DNA of 64,000 bases, from NCBI GenBank assembly GCA_030704615.1, contig CM060731.1, positions 39,556,001 through 39,620,000 of the forward strand, in the 5' to 3' direction. Position numbers and translations under genes: made by a program. Shown in pieces: positions 1 through 11,175 of the stretch (positions are counted from its first letter, which is position 1; each line of letters begins with the position of its first letter). The stretch is from Takakia lepidozioides. Lineage: Eukaryota; Streptophyta; Takakiopsida; Takakiales; Takakiaceae. A model generated the notes under the pieces. It did no database searches. It saw nothing but the letters and a program-made list of their open reading frames with translations, and was not told where the DNA came from.

Positions 1-1167
1 CTTGGAATCAAGAGAGTAAGCATGACAAAGAACTTCTTTATAGTGAGTCAAGGAGGTAGGTTGTATACCAGCGTCAACACTGGCCATGTTGACCAACAAT
101 TGTTCTTATCACCAAACGGGTTGACTCCATCGAAGGAAAAACCAAGCCTTACATTGCGAGGCTCTGCTGCAAAGTCGGGCCAAGTAGCATCAATGTGTTT
201 CTAAGCCTTTGAATCAGCTGCATGGCGCACAAGGCCATCGTTGCTTGCATTCCAAATGTGTCATGTCATTAATTCTGCAATAGAAGAACATCTATACATA
301 CGCAAAAGGCGTGGTATCAATGGAAAATGGCGAAGCACCTTAACAGGTACCCTGGATCTCTCCAGATTTTTGAATCGGGCGCTTTGACACTTGGGGCAAC
401 TCTCTGAAGTTTTCAAGTCCCCCCTAAACAACACACACCAAGCATCGATCTTCTCATAAGCAAGCCCAAGCTTGCTCACCATGGTCTTTGCATGGTAGAA
501 AGATGTGAGTAGTACGTTTGGTTGTGGCAACAAGGTTTTCTGTAGCAAAAAGAACATTTCATCCGCAAAGCCATTTGTAACCCCATGTGTTGCGCATAGA
601 TTCATTATAAGCATGGTGGATGCAAGCTTAGAGGATTTTACAGCCTTCATACAAAGGTAGACATGCCTCTTCCAATGAGATGGGATCATCAGTGTGAGAG
701 TCCCCACCCGCAACCGGGTCATGGGCTAAGGAAAGGATGTTCGTGTCACCGGGAACATCTAGGTCATCTAATTCCACTTCTGCCCCATTTCCAGTTTCAG
801 GTGTGTCTATGATCTGAAAGGTCTCTTGGATCATGCGCTGTACCTCAACATTTCTGTCCAATTCTCCATGTGTCCGATGATTTGCTAAAGCTACGTCGTC
901 ACCAACCACCACGACCGTGTCTTCCCATTCATCGTCAGAAGCATGCCTCATTGCTCCTCTCCAGGATCTGAACGCAGGGGATCTATGATTGGCCATTAGA
1001 AGTTTTCTCACTCTCCCTATAGAGACCGGTCGTCCACCCTTACAATGATTGCAAGGGCATCTTAACTTGTTGAGACCATACTCTCGATACCGCGCAACCT
1101 CACGCTGAAAAAGAGCATCGTCGCGCTGTTGTAATCTCAGCACGACAGCTGCTCTGTCAGGCTCCAT
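1..1167 (-). pseudogene. CACTA tnp2-type transposase, N-terminal half, runs off the left edge
   Basis: Transposase of the En/Spm tnp2 family, which would cut and paste the surrounding CACTA element in the nucleus. Read from the ATG at 1167, the first frame carries the transposase-associated motif RCPCNHCKGG near residue 37 and an acidic linker. Near position 640 the frame shifts by one, and the second frame continues with family-typical blocks: FYHAKTMVSKLGLAYEKIDAW, then CPKC, VLRHFPLIPRL, EPRNVRLGFSFDGVNPFG and YNLPPWL. Two in-frame stops, TGA at 261-263 and TAG at 201-203, stand where the family usually has Trp, so each fits one G-to-A change. The catalytic core lies beyond the window edge. 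The copy is broken and cannot make a full protein. The family assignment is firm from motif order; the exact subfamily is unknown. Confidence 0.88.
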
Positions 1168-1685
1168 GATGCTAAGGAATTCCTTTCCTGGTATGAGGGG
1201 AGAATCAAGATTAATATACCAAGTCCTTAAAAAGCAAGAATTTCAACAATCTACTATACATCTCTACTCATAGAGTTGTAAGGTACCACTTTCTGAGTGG
1301 TTGTTTCACACCTCATATTTCAACTTTACAACTACAAAAAGAGTGAGTATGACTATGACAGTGCAGAAAATGGAAAAAGTTGCCTCTTGTCATCTACAAA
1401 CCACCTTCTTAGTAATATTCAGAGTGGATTGAATCACTACGTGATGACCTAGCAGACCCTACTTCTTGGTACAAGCTATAGTGCTTTAAGATAGGATGTC
1501 TTGAAGGTTGTGAGCAGTAGCCCAGCCCATCATATGCATTTGTAGTTAGCACGAAGCCGTTAGCCCGTCTGTTGTCATGTGCTTATATCTACAGCCTCCT
1601 CCATCGCTCAATCTGAATGTGCACTTGCAGGGTTTAGTTAGGCTCAGTCTCTTTTCAATTTTGCTGAAGGGAGAGTGCAGGTTCT
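1168..1685. promoter_or_regulatory. Divergent intergenic spacer between the two CACTA genes
   Basis: These 518 bases separate the start of the tnp2-like gene (minus, ATG at 1167) from the first exon of the TNP1-like gene (plus, ATG at 1686). No open frame of note is present. It contains one CACTTTCTGAGTGG stretch around 1289 related to the GAGTGGT motif of the right terminus. A shared bidirectional promoter is inferred from the arrangement alone. Confidence 0.35.
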
Positions 1686-1907
1686 ATGGCAAAGAGTGAA
1701 CGCAACCCAAAACATTTGAACGACGATGGTACTGGAGGCGATTTGGCAAGAGCACCTGGTTCAGCAGAGAGCGAAAGTGGAGGAGAAGAGGAGTCACTTA
1801 CCCCAGGAGAATGCGAAGGGATGGTGGAATATGAACGGTATCGTGCTATCAGGGTAGCTGAAAACAAAGCTTGGTTGTTGGATTGGAGCTCCAAGGGCAC
1901 TGCACTG
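1686..1907 (+). CDS. Putative first exon of a TNP1-like CACTA gene
   Basis: Open frame of 74 codons from ATG 1686: a charged, Gly/Ser/Glu-rich stretch and then EYERYRAIRVAENKAWL, an amphipathic Arg/Glu-rich helix of the kind found near the N-terminus of plant CACTA accessory proteins. The coding sequence runs into a strong donor, CACT|GTAAGT, at 1907/1908, so it reads as an exon. The next exons would lie beyond the nested CACTA element (2405-7543): an acidic coding-like piece at 7600-7800 and the exon series from 9344. Linking these pieces into one gene is inference. Protein function is unknown beyond the family resemblance. Confidence 0.45.
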
Positions 1908-2404
1908 TAAGTCGAAGCTGTCTCCCTGCTCGAATATTGTTCATGCGATGATTCCTTCCCTCCTTCATTGCATTGTTCCCTCCTTCCCTGCACTTGCAAT
2001 ACGATCGCAGCACACCTGAGCCGAGAGATGGCCTCATTTGCGTTGCTTCCACGCCAGACTTACGTCTGTTTCATGAAAGGTAGTTGAGGTCCCAAGAGCC
2101 CCTAGAAGACTGGCATGTCAGCAGGATATAGTGGTTATGGACACTAGTGTAGTGGTTAATATGTACCCTAATTTGTTTTTAAAAAAAAAACGACGTGTCC
2201 ACATCCCATCTCCGCCATTGGATGGACGTGGACCATCGGATGCAACCCGGCACTTGGACAACCTCATGTCTCTCACGCGAGCGTACTAAGTGTGTGTGCT
2301 TCGCTTTTTGAGCTTCATGGGCTTGTGAGGGCGTTTTGTTGTGAGTAGAGAGAAAGAGAGACCCCCGCGTACTGCCCGTTATTTGTGGAACGGCCCAGTG
2401 CAAA
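1908..2404. other. Intron-like sequence left of the nested CACTA element
   Basis: No coding frame stands out. It begins with the GTAAGT donor, includes a run of ten A at 2181-2190 and ends where the CACTAGAAGAG terminus starts. Consistent with the first intron of the TNP1-like gene, into which the next element inserted. Confidence 0.35.
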
Positions 2405-3189
2405 CACTAGAAGAGAAACTGGCTTTTGCCACGGTTTTTTCCACATTTTTTGCTGTGGAATCAGCCGCAGTCCACACCTGCCGTGGGTGTAAGAAACGAC
2501 TAGTGCTTTCGGACATCCCGTGGACGGTCTGGCTCTCGGGTGGCCCTGTGGAAAAGTCCACGGGTGGCTTTTTCCACGGAAGGCTTTTTTCACGGGGTGC
2601 ATGGTGACATGGCCGCTGACATGGCCGATGGCATAGCTGACATGGCAGAGTGTGAAAAAGGCCAGTGTGGCATGCTTCACGGCGGATTTCACACCTTGAA
2701 CAAGCCACTATGCGACACGTGTCATATTTCACACCTTCGACAAGTCACTATGCAACACGTGTTCGTTCCTGTGTGGTGGTACGCATTAATTAATTATTAA
2801 TGGATTTCCAATATTAAGTTTGAATATTAATGGATTTAATTTATTGTTATTATTTTTATTATTATAGGGAAAATGGACAGTGGCCTTGATGAGAACATTA
2901 TTAAATAACAAAATATTGAAATTATGTTTTTAAAAACTGTATTTATTCGCTCAGATACCAAAACACACCTTTTGCAGGGAAGGAGAGTTTGCCTTAGTGT
3001 CTATGTTGAGTTGCGTCTCCTACTCTCTGTAATCTAATAGGCATTCACCTTTTTCCCTCGGTTGTCCCACCCTTGACTGGGGTCAGAAAAGCATTCATTC
3101 CACAGCTTGTCCTCATCTCTGTTACATGTTTCTGGATACTTTCCTATTGTCACTTTGGCAGTATCATGTCAAAATCACTCCAAACTATG

Positions 3190-3380
3190 TACCATCTACC
3201 CATGCAGGTTTCTTGTAGCTATCCTTCCACAGGGAATCATAAGTAATCTGGAGCTTGAAATCCGGCCCTCTTGGATGACACTCTATCCCTGCTCCTTCAG
3301 CTATCCATGCCTCTGCACAGATCATGCATACATCCTTGCATTGTTGTTAGCAGCTGACAATGGCAGCCTAGATTTGTTCC
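3190..3380 (-). repeat. Interspersed repeat 'R', copy 1, part of the captured block
   Basis: The sequence around the segment CATGCAGGTTTCTTGTAGCT reappears in inverted orientation at about 57395-57580 and, more weakly, at 56400-56560. In both CACTA elements it lies downstream of the PPR fragment when read in PPR orientation, so it looks like the 3' flank of one captured locus. No protein is recognised in it. Confidence 0.6.
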
Positions 3381-3424
3381 AGCAAGCACTCACACCAGTT
3401 CCTATTCTCAATTACATTTACCAC

Positions 3425-3620
3425 TCTGTAGAGGGGAGAGGGTACATCCTTGAGCTGCACCTTGGTCTATGTCCAAGAAGTTGGACTTCTGTCCCCTGGG
3501 AGATTCAATGAGCCGCTTCACCATGGTCGCTTGTAGTTGGATATCACTTGAGACGAAGTGGGGAGGGTATAGGGCATGTAACCTGACCTGCATTCTGGTG
3601 TTTTCATAATGTGAGAGTCC
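3425..3620 (-). pseudogene. LINE reverse transcriptase fragment
   Basis: Minus-strand translation gives GQKSNFLDIDQGAAQGCTLS followed by PL, which is nearly the same as GQKSNFFDIDQGVAQGCTLS in the longer LINE at 7850. This is the conserved GV-QGC-LSPL block of non-LTR reverse transcriptases (fingers/palm region). It breaks off after LSPL and has no active-site FADD. A short 5'-truncated scrap of the same LINE family. Confidence 0.7.
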
Positions 3621-3908
3621 TTGGTCTGTCATTGTTGTGGATGTTTTGAGATGGGGAGCAGCAACCTGTTGTCTTAAGCATAGCGGAAATGTACATATAT
3701 TGTTAGTGCTCATAATCATAAGTCCGAGTTCCTGTATGGTGTGGCAGGCGCATGTGCCTTAGGGTGCATAGGTCGGAGACATAGAACGTTGTCAGCATGG
3801 TTATAGTAATTACTGGTACAACAATTGATAACATGCGCCATTTGGTAAGTAGACTTCAAATAAGTATGTAAAAATAAAGTGTTGATCCAAGAACCGGGGC
3901 ATGTATAT

Positions 3909-5370
3909 CTAAATACATTTCATAGGATGGAAGTGAGATAACGAAATCATAGAACAAGACAACATAAAGAGCATGTACAGATATCCTTGGATTTTTATCA
4001 AATAGAGGGGGGAGTGTGGCATGTACATTTGGAAAGCGGGCATGTGCATGAGACTAAAATGATCAGAAGTATACTGTTGATCCAAGAACAGGGGCATGTG
4101 CCATTGAGTATACATCATAAACAGAAGGTGAAGTAAAGAGGTCACAATACCAGACACCATCCGAAGAAAGAGACCAGGTACAGAGGTTGGGCAGCCTGAA
4201 TCTGTGAAGTTGAGAGTCCCAAGCAACATCAAAGCCCACCCACCATATATACTCAACCCCAGTCGATCAACCTTAGTTGGTAGGGAAAAAGAATGGCAGC
4301 CCACTCGCCAATGCTTCCATACCCCGGGGTGCTTAGTTTGTCAAACTCGGAGTTGAGGGAAAAACTACCAGCCAACGCGTGGGTGAAATTTGACGGAGCA
4401 ACAGATTGGCCATAACCTGCACACATCTTCATACGCCCAATACATGCAGTGGCGCAGGGAGAAACAACCTCCTCAAAGAGACCATGACACAGCTTAGTTA
4501 ATTTGAAACCCTGATAGGTGAGAGCTTGTGCATTGCGTTGTGCCTCCACTGGTCTAGCTAGCATATGGGGCAGCCTGATGGCATGAGATCAGCCTAAGCC
4601 TGAATGGTTTCGGTGTCTTTGCCTTTTCCCAGTTCTCCTTGTCTACATGGAATGTGCTAGATCTCACTGATTGCAGAAGTTGGAGTTCATGCAATAATAC
4701 AACATCAATGCTGATCCCTTCTCTTTGTATCAGGGATTGAGTTTCCTGCATCACCCCAAGGGCCTCATTAGAAGGCGTGAGATGCCATTCCGTGTTGACA
4801 GTGCCCCATAGCATCATCAACCACAGAGCCTGAAGAAATTTTAAGACTGCCTCCTGATGACACCCAGCCTTTTCCAGCAATTTGCCAGCATTCGTCAGGG
4901 ATTCAAGCCGCTTGCAACCCTTGTGTTCACATGTTGTCTCTGAGATGATCAGATTATGGCCACCAAAAGGTGTTTGAGAGGGTTGATCAATGAGAATGTA
5001 AGCCCAGATTTGTGGCGTTCTTTCTTGAGAGTTAGTGTGATACCGTTCAAAGATCTGGCTAATGTCGCCGAGGTTGGCCTGGCCCATAACAACTTGGAGA
5101 TAGTGGCACAGTCGATGCTCCTCATTGGCTCGTAGGGTTGACTAAAAACAGATATGTCCTTACCCACGCAATGTTGCCGCAAGATCTGAAAGCAACGCTT
5201 GAATTTGTCCTTGACAAATTTGGTTCTGGGAGTGGATTGTAGAGCATAATGGGCTTGGAATCCACAAGCTGCAGACATGCTTGAAAATCTATGACTGAGT
5301 TGGTGGTACTGCCACAACATAGCCCTTGGTCAGGTACACCCAAGGGTTCCCTGCAACCAGAAAGCAAACG
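3909..5370 (-). other. Coding-like remnant of unknown origin inside the nested CACTA
   Basis: Overlapping minus-strand frames at 4253-4564, 4554-5087 and 4949-5320 look protein-like in composition. One contains helix-rich text such as LTNAGKLLEKAGCHQEAV, reminiscent of a TPR-type helix pair. No frame is continuous over the whole stretch and no family is recognised. It may be another captured host gene with introns and frameshifts. Function cannot be given. Confidence 0.3.
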
Positions 5371-5499
5371 AACAGACTGTCAGAAACTGAGGAGAACCTT
5401 GTATAAGAACAGATTGAAGCACTCATCTTACAAGTTTGTGACCATTTTCTCTTGCCTATAAAGTTACGCTCTGTAATGTAGACATATTCCCAGTTCCTA

Positions 5500-5763
5500 C
5501 TACCTTTTAGTACCTACGCTCTCATGTCTGTGCCATCCAAAGCTTGCTTCATGCCTCACTCTATCATTACAGCTCTGTCTATTTTTCCATTGGGAATCAC
5601 TTCCCGCATCATTGCTCATAGGTCTCCAAAGCCTCCATCCGCACCCTTGCTGTGCATATCTTGCAATCATCGCACTCCACGACACCACATCTCGTTCAGC
5701 CATACTATCGAACACTTCCTTTGCATCCTTGATGCACCCATATTTGGCATAAATGTAGTCCAC
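5500..5763 (-). pseudogene. Plant PPR repeat fragment
   Basis: The minus-strand frame starts IYAKYGCIKDAKEVFDSM and continues ERDVVSWSAMIARYAQQG. This is one L/S-type pentatricopeptide repeat and part of the next, as in plant PLS-class organellar RNA-editing or processing proteins. After about 40 codons the similarity stops and the frame continues without recognisable content. A single repeat cannot make a functional PPR protein. Homologous fragments lie at 56807-56905 and 57130-57195 in the other CACTA element, in the opposite orientation relative to the window. Confidence 0.8.
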
Positions 5764-5879
5764 CAGGGCAGTGTTCAGAATGACATCGGGTACAACATGG
5801 TACTAACAATCCCACATTTGTAGGATGGACAAACTTCTTTACATCCTACATTAAGAAAAAACCACACCTTGCGATTGCG

Positions 5880-6440
5880 ATTGTCCCACCATCGTGAAGA
5901 AACTCATGCCAGTTCTGCTCCGTGCTACAAATTCAGGGCCGAGTCTGATGAGAGGGCAAAACAGGCTGAAATAGGTCGAAGAAGAAAGTGCCCTCACCAC
6001 ATTGCCCTCGACCTTGTGTCATGACCCATGGAGGATTTGACTTACCATGAACCCAAGAGGACCTCTTGTGTCTGCTGCTTGTGTCTGTAGTCTGGCAATG
6101 TCGGATTGGTCAATGAGAACCACCACGGTGCAGTTGAGCGGGCAGAGATTGAAACACATCATGCGTTAGGGTTCAACCTGTTTGGCATAATTTCCTCATA
6201 TGTCTCCAAAGCCTTTGTACCACACTGCGATCATTGCATTCCACGGCACGACATCTTGGCAGCCATTTCGTCGAACACACCCTTCGCATCCTTGGAAAAC
6301 TCATGGTTGTTGTCCCACCATCGTGAAGGGTAAAACTCATGCCAACTCTGCTCCGTGCTGCAAATTCAGGGCCGAGTCTGATGAGAGGGCAAAACATGCT
6401 GAAATAGGTCGAAGAAGAATGTGCCCTCACCACATTGGCC
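5880..6440 (-). repeat. Direct duplication of captured segment 'P' (OSB-like tail)
   Basis: Bases about 5885-6000 and 6315-6435 are direct repeats, sharing for example TGCTCCGTGCT followed by CAAATTCAGGGCCGAGTCTG. The minus-strand sequence from 6170 to 5925 is collinear with 55880-56115 on the plus strand of the other CACTA element. That copy translates to FWVDGRSNPPWV, resembling the end of the PDF motif of organellar single-stranded DNA-binding (OSB) proteins. The repeat pair suggests a local tandem duplication after capture. Confidence 0.55.
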
Positions 6441-7479
6441 TTGAGTTTCTGCTATCACGATGCTTGGCACTAAGAAAGACTGGACCCCAAAAAACGCTAA
6501 GTCCCAGCCCTGCACATCGCGACCTAGCAGCCCTAAATTCGAGCCAACTTTTGAAGTTTTTGAATGTTTTGCAACCTAACATTATATAAAATAATTATAT
6601 GGTCCATGTAATTATGTGAAGGTATTTTTAGCTATATATATATGTTAGGGTGCAAAACGTATATATATAACAAGGTACAAAGCCCCTGGTTAATTTATTT
6701 ACTGGGTAAGGTTCATAGTCATGAAATGAGTAGTTAAAACAACTATTTCTATCTAATACTGATTTATATATTTCAATTTACATGAACTTAAAATATAATT
6801 GTGGAGTTGCTAATGAAGTTGTTGAAACCACTTACAATTTAAAATAAATCACCTTGTATAGAAACTCACCATGCTACCCACCTAGACCTGGGTTTCCTTT
6901 TTGGTCTCTTGTTAAAATTCTATATATTTTTTCGAAATATTATGGTTTTTTCTTTGATGTGTGAGATGACAAAGTCCAAGCATGTCACATAAACAAGGAG
7001 TTCAACGTAAGGATGATGCAAGTGATTTGTGGTAAAAAATGTAAATCATGCCTATGCTTGTTTGTCCTAGTTGTGTCATAGGTTGCAACGGAACAGGGCC
7101 AACTTTGAATGTGATCCCCATGCTCATTTCACCAAGGGCATTATAGACTTCATAATGTAGAGATTGAAAATGGGGTGTAGCAGGGGGTGATTCTTCGCTT
7201 GCTAGTAGCTCATCGTGCAGATTTCTAAACATGAACATGAAACTCATGATCATTTTCCAAGGGCATCATTCTCAAACTCCCCATACACCACAATGTGGAA
7301 ATTCTATGGTCCCATTTCACACATGTGTGTAACATGCCATGTAAACTAAGCCAACTCCCGCCACACTCATGGCTGTTTTCACACCGTTCTTGCCTCGGGT
7401 GCGGATCATATGTGAGATACCCCACAGTTAGGGCATATTTTGACCCACACCTTGGCTCACTCTACAGACCCGTGATAAA
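6441..7479. other. AT-rich interior of the nested CACTA, no gene seen
   Basis: No convincing coding frame. It contains short TA-rich stretches (about 6630-6670) and reaches the subterminal CCGTGG repeats near 7480. Several short open frames here look random. Confidence 0.4.
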
Positions 7480-7599
7480 AGCCGTGGAATATGCCAGGTG
7501 TGAGATGGCAGAGCCGTGGAAAAAGCCGGTTTCTCTTCTAGTGGAAGGAGTACTCGTTTGAGGGAGAGGAGTCATGTTCACATGGGGGTGGCGTAGAAG

Positions 7600-7800
7600 G
7601 AGTCCAACGACTTGGAGACCAACCCGGGGGAGGATAGTGGAGCGACTCCCAGTGCTGACTACTCAGCAGAGAGTAAGAGCACGGACGAGGAAGAAGACCA
7701 GAGTGCTGAGAAGATCGTCGTTCGCATGACTCCTTCCAAGCGGCCCTTAAGGACATCCACCCCAACCAAGGAGGGTAACAAGCTGGCGGTGGGATCCCTA
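7600..7800 (+). other. Acidic coding-like piece, possible second exon of the TNP1-like gene
   Basis: After a stop at 7594-7596 the frame is rich in Glu, Asp and Ser, then gives VVRMTPSKRPLRTSTPTKEG. It sits between the nested CACTA and the LINE insertion, so it could be an exon of the interrupted TNP1-like gene or sequence from the 5' side of the LINE. No domain is recognised. A (CT)n run at 7805-7841 follows. Confidence 0.3.
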
Positions 7801-7849
7801 AGACCCCTTCTGTCTCTGTCTCTATCTCTCTCTCTCTCTCACCCTTAGT

Positions 7850-9290
7850 TCACAAAGCTGTGTCACTGTTAACGGACAGAAGTCCAACTTCTTTGACATA
7901 GACCAAGGTGTAGCTCAAGGATGTACTCTCTCCCCTCTGATCTTCAATGTTTTCATCAATCAACTCCTCGAGGATGTGGAAAGTGAGGAATTTAGGGTTA
8001 AGGGTGGGTGATACCACCATACCAGCCCTTATGTTTGCGAATGGCTTCGCAGGCATAGGAGAGACTCCAACCAATCTCCAGGAGTTGATTGATTGCGCGA
8101 AGAGATACTTTGATCTTTGGGGGCTAGAGGCTAATGTCAGCAAATGTGTAGTGGTAGCATTCAACGACAGAGGAGAGGGAGGAAGTGATCTTAAGTGGTA
8201 GTGGGATACCCAAGAGATCCCGGTCCACCCTAAACCCTACACTTACCTGGGCGTTCAGTTTTCCTCCAATTGTAATTGGGATGCACATATCCGGAAAGTT
8301 GTTCAAACTGGCAAAGGCAAAGGTATGGGGCTCACTAAATTTTTCCACTGCATAGGGGTCAACTCCGAGGTTTAGAAAACCATGCTTTGTCGCGTTATTA
8401 GACCTGCATGGAAGTACGAATCTGCTATATGGGTTGATAACTCCAGCCAGGCTAAGTCTGTAGAATCCATTCAAGTGGGGGTACTTAAGGAGTGTATGTC
8501 AGCATGCTCCAAAACAGCCAATGTGGCTGTTCGGGGTGAGTTTGGCATTCCGTCCTTAAGCTCCCGACGACATGAATTCAAGGTCAGATGGTGGGGTCAG
8601 CTGCAACATATGCCCAAGACCAGATATCCTAAGTTAATCGACTCTATATCTTGGAAACAGGACCGCCCTGTCAAACATGCTAAGTCCTGGTAGAAGAGAG
8701 TAGAAGAGATTCTCAAGGACCTGGACCTGGATCCGCAAGTCTTGACCCTGCTGGATAAATCTGACTTAGAGGCTGTAGTGTCCAAAGCCATGTCTGTTGC
8801 CATGAGATTGTCTGATGAAAATGAAGTTAGGCAGAAAACTTCCCTGAACTTGTTTCCAGTCAGTGACATGGGGGAGGACATCTTGGATGACCTCAAGGGT
8901 CTACCCACTCTCGGCACTAGACTGAAATTTAAACTCAGGGCAGGAAGCCTACCTTTGAACAGCTAACAGAAGCAGAGAGGAAAGGGAGAGTGCAATTGTC
9001 CGTTGTGTGGGCAATCTGAAGACAATATTCATTTTCTGATACACTGTCCGGGGTTCTCACACCAAAGAGACGCTCTCTTCAATTCTATCAAGGGAATTGT
9101 GCATGTACCCCTGTTTACCAACTTTGAAAGTCTCGAGGCTGAGCCAATTGCCCAGGCCCTCCTAAGGCCTAGTTTTTGGGCAAATCACACACAGCAGATT
9201 GATGCTTGTGTGAAGGGATTTCTAGAGGATATCTGGAAAACCCGGATTAATTCTTTATATGAAGGTAAGTCTTACTACCAACATCAGCCC
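7850..9290 (+). pseudogene. Non-LTR retrotransposon (LINE) ORF2, RT to C-terminal zinc knuckle
   Basis: Reverse transcriptase remnant. In order: GQKSNFFDIDQGVAQGC and LSPLIF (about 7870-7950); a palm motif reading FANGFAGIG where FADD is expected (about 8035); WGLEANVSKCVVVAF (about 8120-8160); YLGVQFSSNCNWDAHI (about 8250); a thumb/linker region; and CPLCGQSEDNIHFLIHC followed by PG (about 8998-9055), the Cys-Cys-His-Cys knuckle near the end of many LINE ORF2 proteins. The catalytic Asp pair is lost, and there are frameshifts near 8010 and 8960 and stops near 8372 and 8690. It cannot be active. It interrupts the outer CACTA. No clear target duplication or poly-A tail was seen, so the 3' end near 9290 is approximate. 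Confidence 0.85.
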
Positions 9291-9343
9291 CTGACAGAGG
9301 TAGGTTCTGTTCCTTTTGTTCCCGCTCAAACTGGGCGCGGGGT

Positions 9344-11175
9344 CAATGGCCACAAGGCTACGGCAAACAACATCTTATGAGTACAATCTCACCCCTAGTT
9401 CCTCTCAGATTGTGGAAGCAATTGAGCAAGGGTTTAGGCTCCCAGTCAATTGGAGGTGCACAGGTAAATGGCGTGTGGGTAATTTTTTTTTTTTGCATTC
9501 ATTTTGCTGGAGCAGTAGCCAGGCCATGCGGGCTGATAATGTGTCTTTCTTTGGCTGTATAGGGAGGGGGCAGTGCGATGCAGTCTCGACTGTCGTCCCT
9601 TGAGGGCAGTGTGCTTGCCTTGGCAGACGTTCAGATCCCGACGATTGAGGGCGAATTGGCCACTATAAAAGCAGAAGTTGCTAAGGCTTCTGCGGACAAT
9701 AGCAAAAAACTGGATGCATTGATGGCAATGATGTTGGGAATGTCAGCAACCGCCCCTCCTCCAACTACTATCCCAATATGTACTGTTATTGAACCTTGCG
9801 ATTCCGACGCAGGCTTGGGAGGCAAGACTGCTACGGAGAAGGTGGTTTGTGCACCTTCACCCCAACTTATTTTTGTGGTTGTCATCCATTCAGTGTTAGT
9901 TGACTTTGAAGTTTACTGCTCTGGTATGTTTTGCTTGGGTGCAGGGAGAACCTCTTGAGGTTGGGGAAAGACAAAGTTGTCTGCCATTGAGGACCTTGTG
10001 GTGACCCAAGTAAAATTGGGGCGCAAGGGAATTCCTAATAAATTGCCACGTAAGAAGGGAGGTGGAGCTGGCGGGACAACACTATTGGCTGCTGGTGATG
10101 ACATCTGCTCCACCGAGAGTGCTGGTAAGGGTGACAGTAGGGGGTTGGCAGATCAGTATGTGAAGCCAACTTCCCCACAGAAAGAGGTACGCCCTCAAAG
10201 ACTTTGTCTTGGTTCCTGTCCTTGGGCTTTCTGTTTTTGACTCTGAAAATATTTCATGAATGATCTATTTATTGGTGTGTGCCATGAATTCTATGCATCA
10301 GGTATGATAAGACGTACTCATGTACTATACCTTGTTGTTTTGTTGGCATGTAGAAGGGGACTAAAGCAGAGGACCCTGCCCCAGCCATCGTGAAGGGAGC
10401 TGAGAAGAAGTACATGCGGAAAGGAGAGCGTGTAACCAGAGCCACTGCTGCCAAAGGCACAAAGTCCTTGACTGATGCAAATGGTGACATAACACCAAGT
10501 TCTAGCGAGAGTAAGAGTCAGGTGGGCCTTCAGGAGGCACCTCTCCATGCAGCAGTTTTCGTACTAGAGGTGAGCATGCATGCACCTGTTGGCTATCGGT
10601 TCTGTACAATGTGGCCATTTACATGTTGGGTACTTCAAACTATTAGTAGATGCATTGCTAAATGAAACTGCTAAGGGGTGTTGGGCGTGATGTGTGCAGG
10701 CTGAGAAAGCCGCTCTTGGTGCCTTCAAAGGCAACCCCCAAATATCAACCCCCGGCCACAGTGGCAGATATTCTTATGCTACCAAAAGTACTCTACACTT
10801 TCAGTGATTGCTTATACTGGGCGGTCCTCATTATCTAGTTTTCAATGTACATGTATGTCTTCATGGGTTGATTAATGTGGGTTTTATGGTGGGTGTTGTG
10901 TGCAGTTTAAGTTGAAGGACAAAATCAGCCTGTATGATCCTCATTTACCACGACACAGGGCTGCCAGTGGAATTGTCACTGGTGTGCCTGGCAAAGATAC
11001 ATATCACTGCCGTGTTATACTTGAGGGATTGTGGCGGGTTGAGGTAAATGATATCTATATTGCCAATTGTGTCTTGCCTCACCCTAACGAGGAAGAGGTC
11101 CCACCGCAAACAATGTTGGAGGATGTCGTTGGTCTCAATTGTCTTTGGCCAGAGAAGAACATGAAGAGGGCTTAG
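9344..11175 (+). CDS. TNP1/En-Spm-like accessory gene of the outer CACTA, several exons
   Basis: Candidate exons, each bounded by AG and GT: 9344-9463 (Gln/Gly-rich), 9563-9841 (coiled-coil-like Leu/Ala/Lys text), 9945-10186 (basic, KLGRKGIPNKLPRKKGGG), 10354-10569 (basic, Ser-rich), 10700-about 10787, and 10906-11175 ending in TAG. The last exon gives LYDPHLPRHRAASGIVTGVPG, then LEGLWRVEVNDIYIANCVLP and GLNCLWPEKNM, matching the pattern of the plant TNP1/En-Spm transposase C-terminal domain (PF03017), which ends in a conserved Trp-Pro. Not all junction phases agree: a TGA lies early in the third exon, and the fifth-to-sixth junction is off by one. The gene is therefore damaged or some of my boundaries are wrong. 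The upstream part is interrupted by the LINE. Role in DNA binding for transposition is by analogy. Confidence 0.6.

Larger units (their letters stand above)
2405..7543. mobile_element. Nested non-autonomous CACTA element with captured host fragments
   Basis: Terminal inverted repeats of about 30 bases: CACTAGAAGAGAAACTGGCT at 2405 and, read inward on the other strand from 7543, CACTAGAAGAGAAACCGGCT. The termini hold many copies of CCACGG/CCGTGG (for example 2429-2434, 2519-2524, 2573-2578, 7513-7518). The flanking triplets are AAA and GAA, an imperfect 3-bp target duplication. No transposase was found inside, so it is probably mobilised by another element such as the related outer CACTA, which shares CACTAGAAGA. 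The interior carries LINE, PPR and OSB-like fragments in minus orientation, several of them shared with the CACTA at 54774-58515. Length 5139 bp. Confidence 0.8.
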
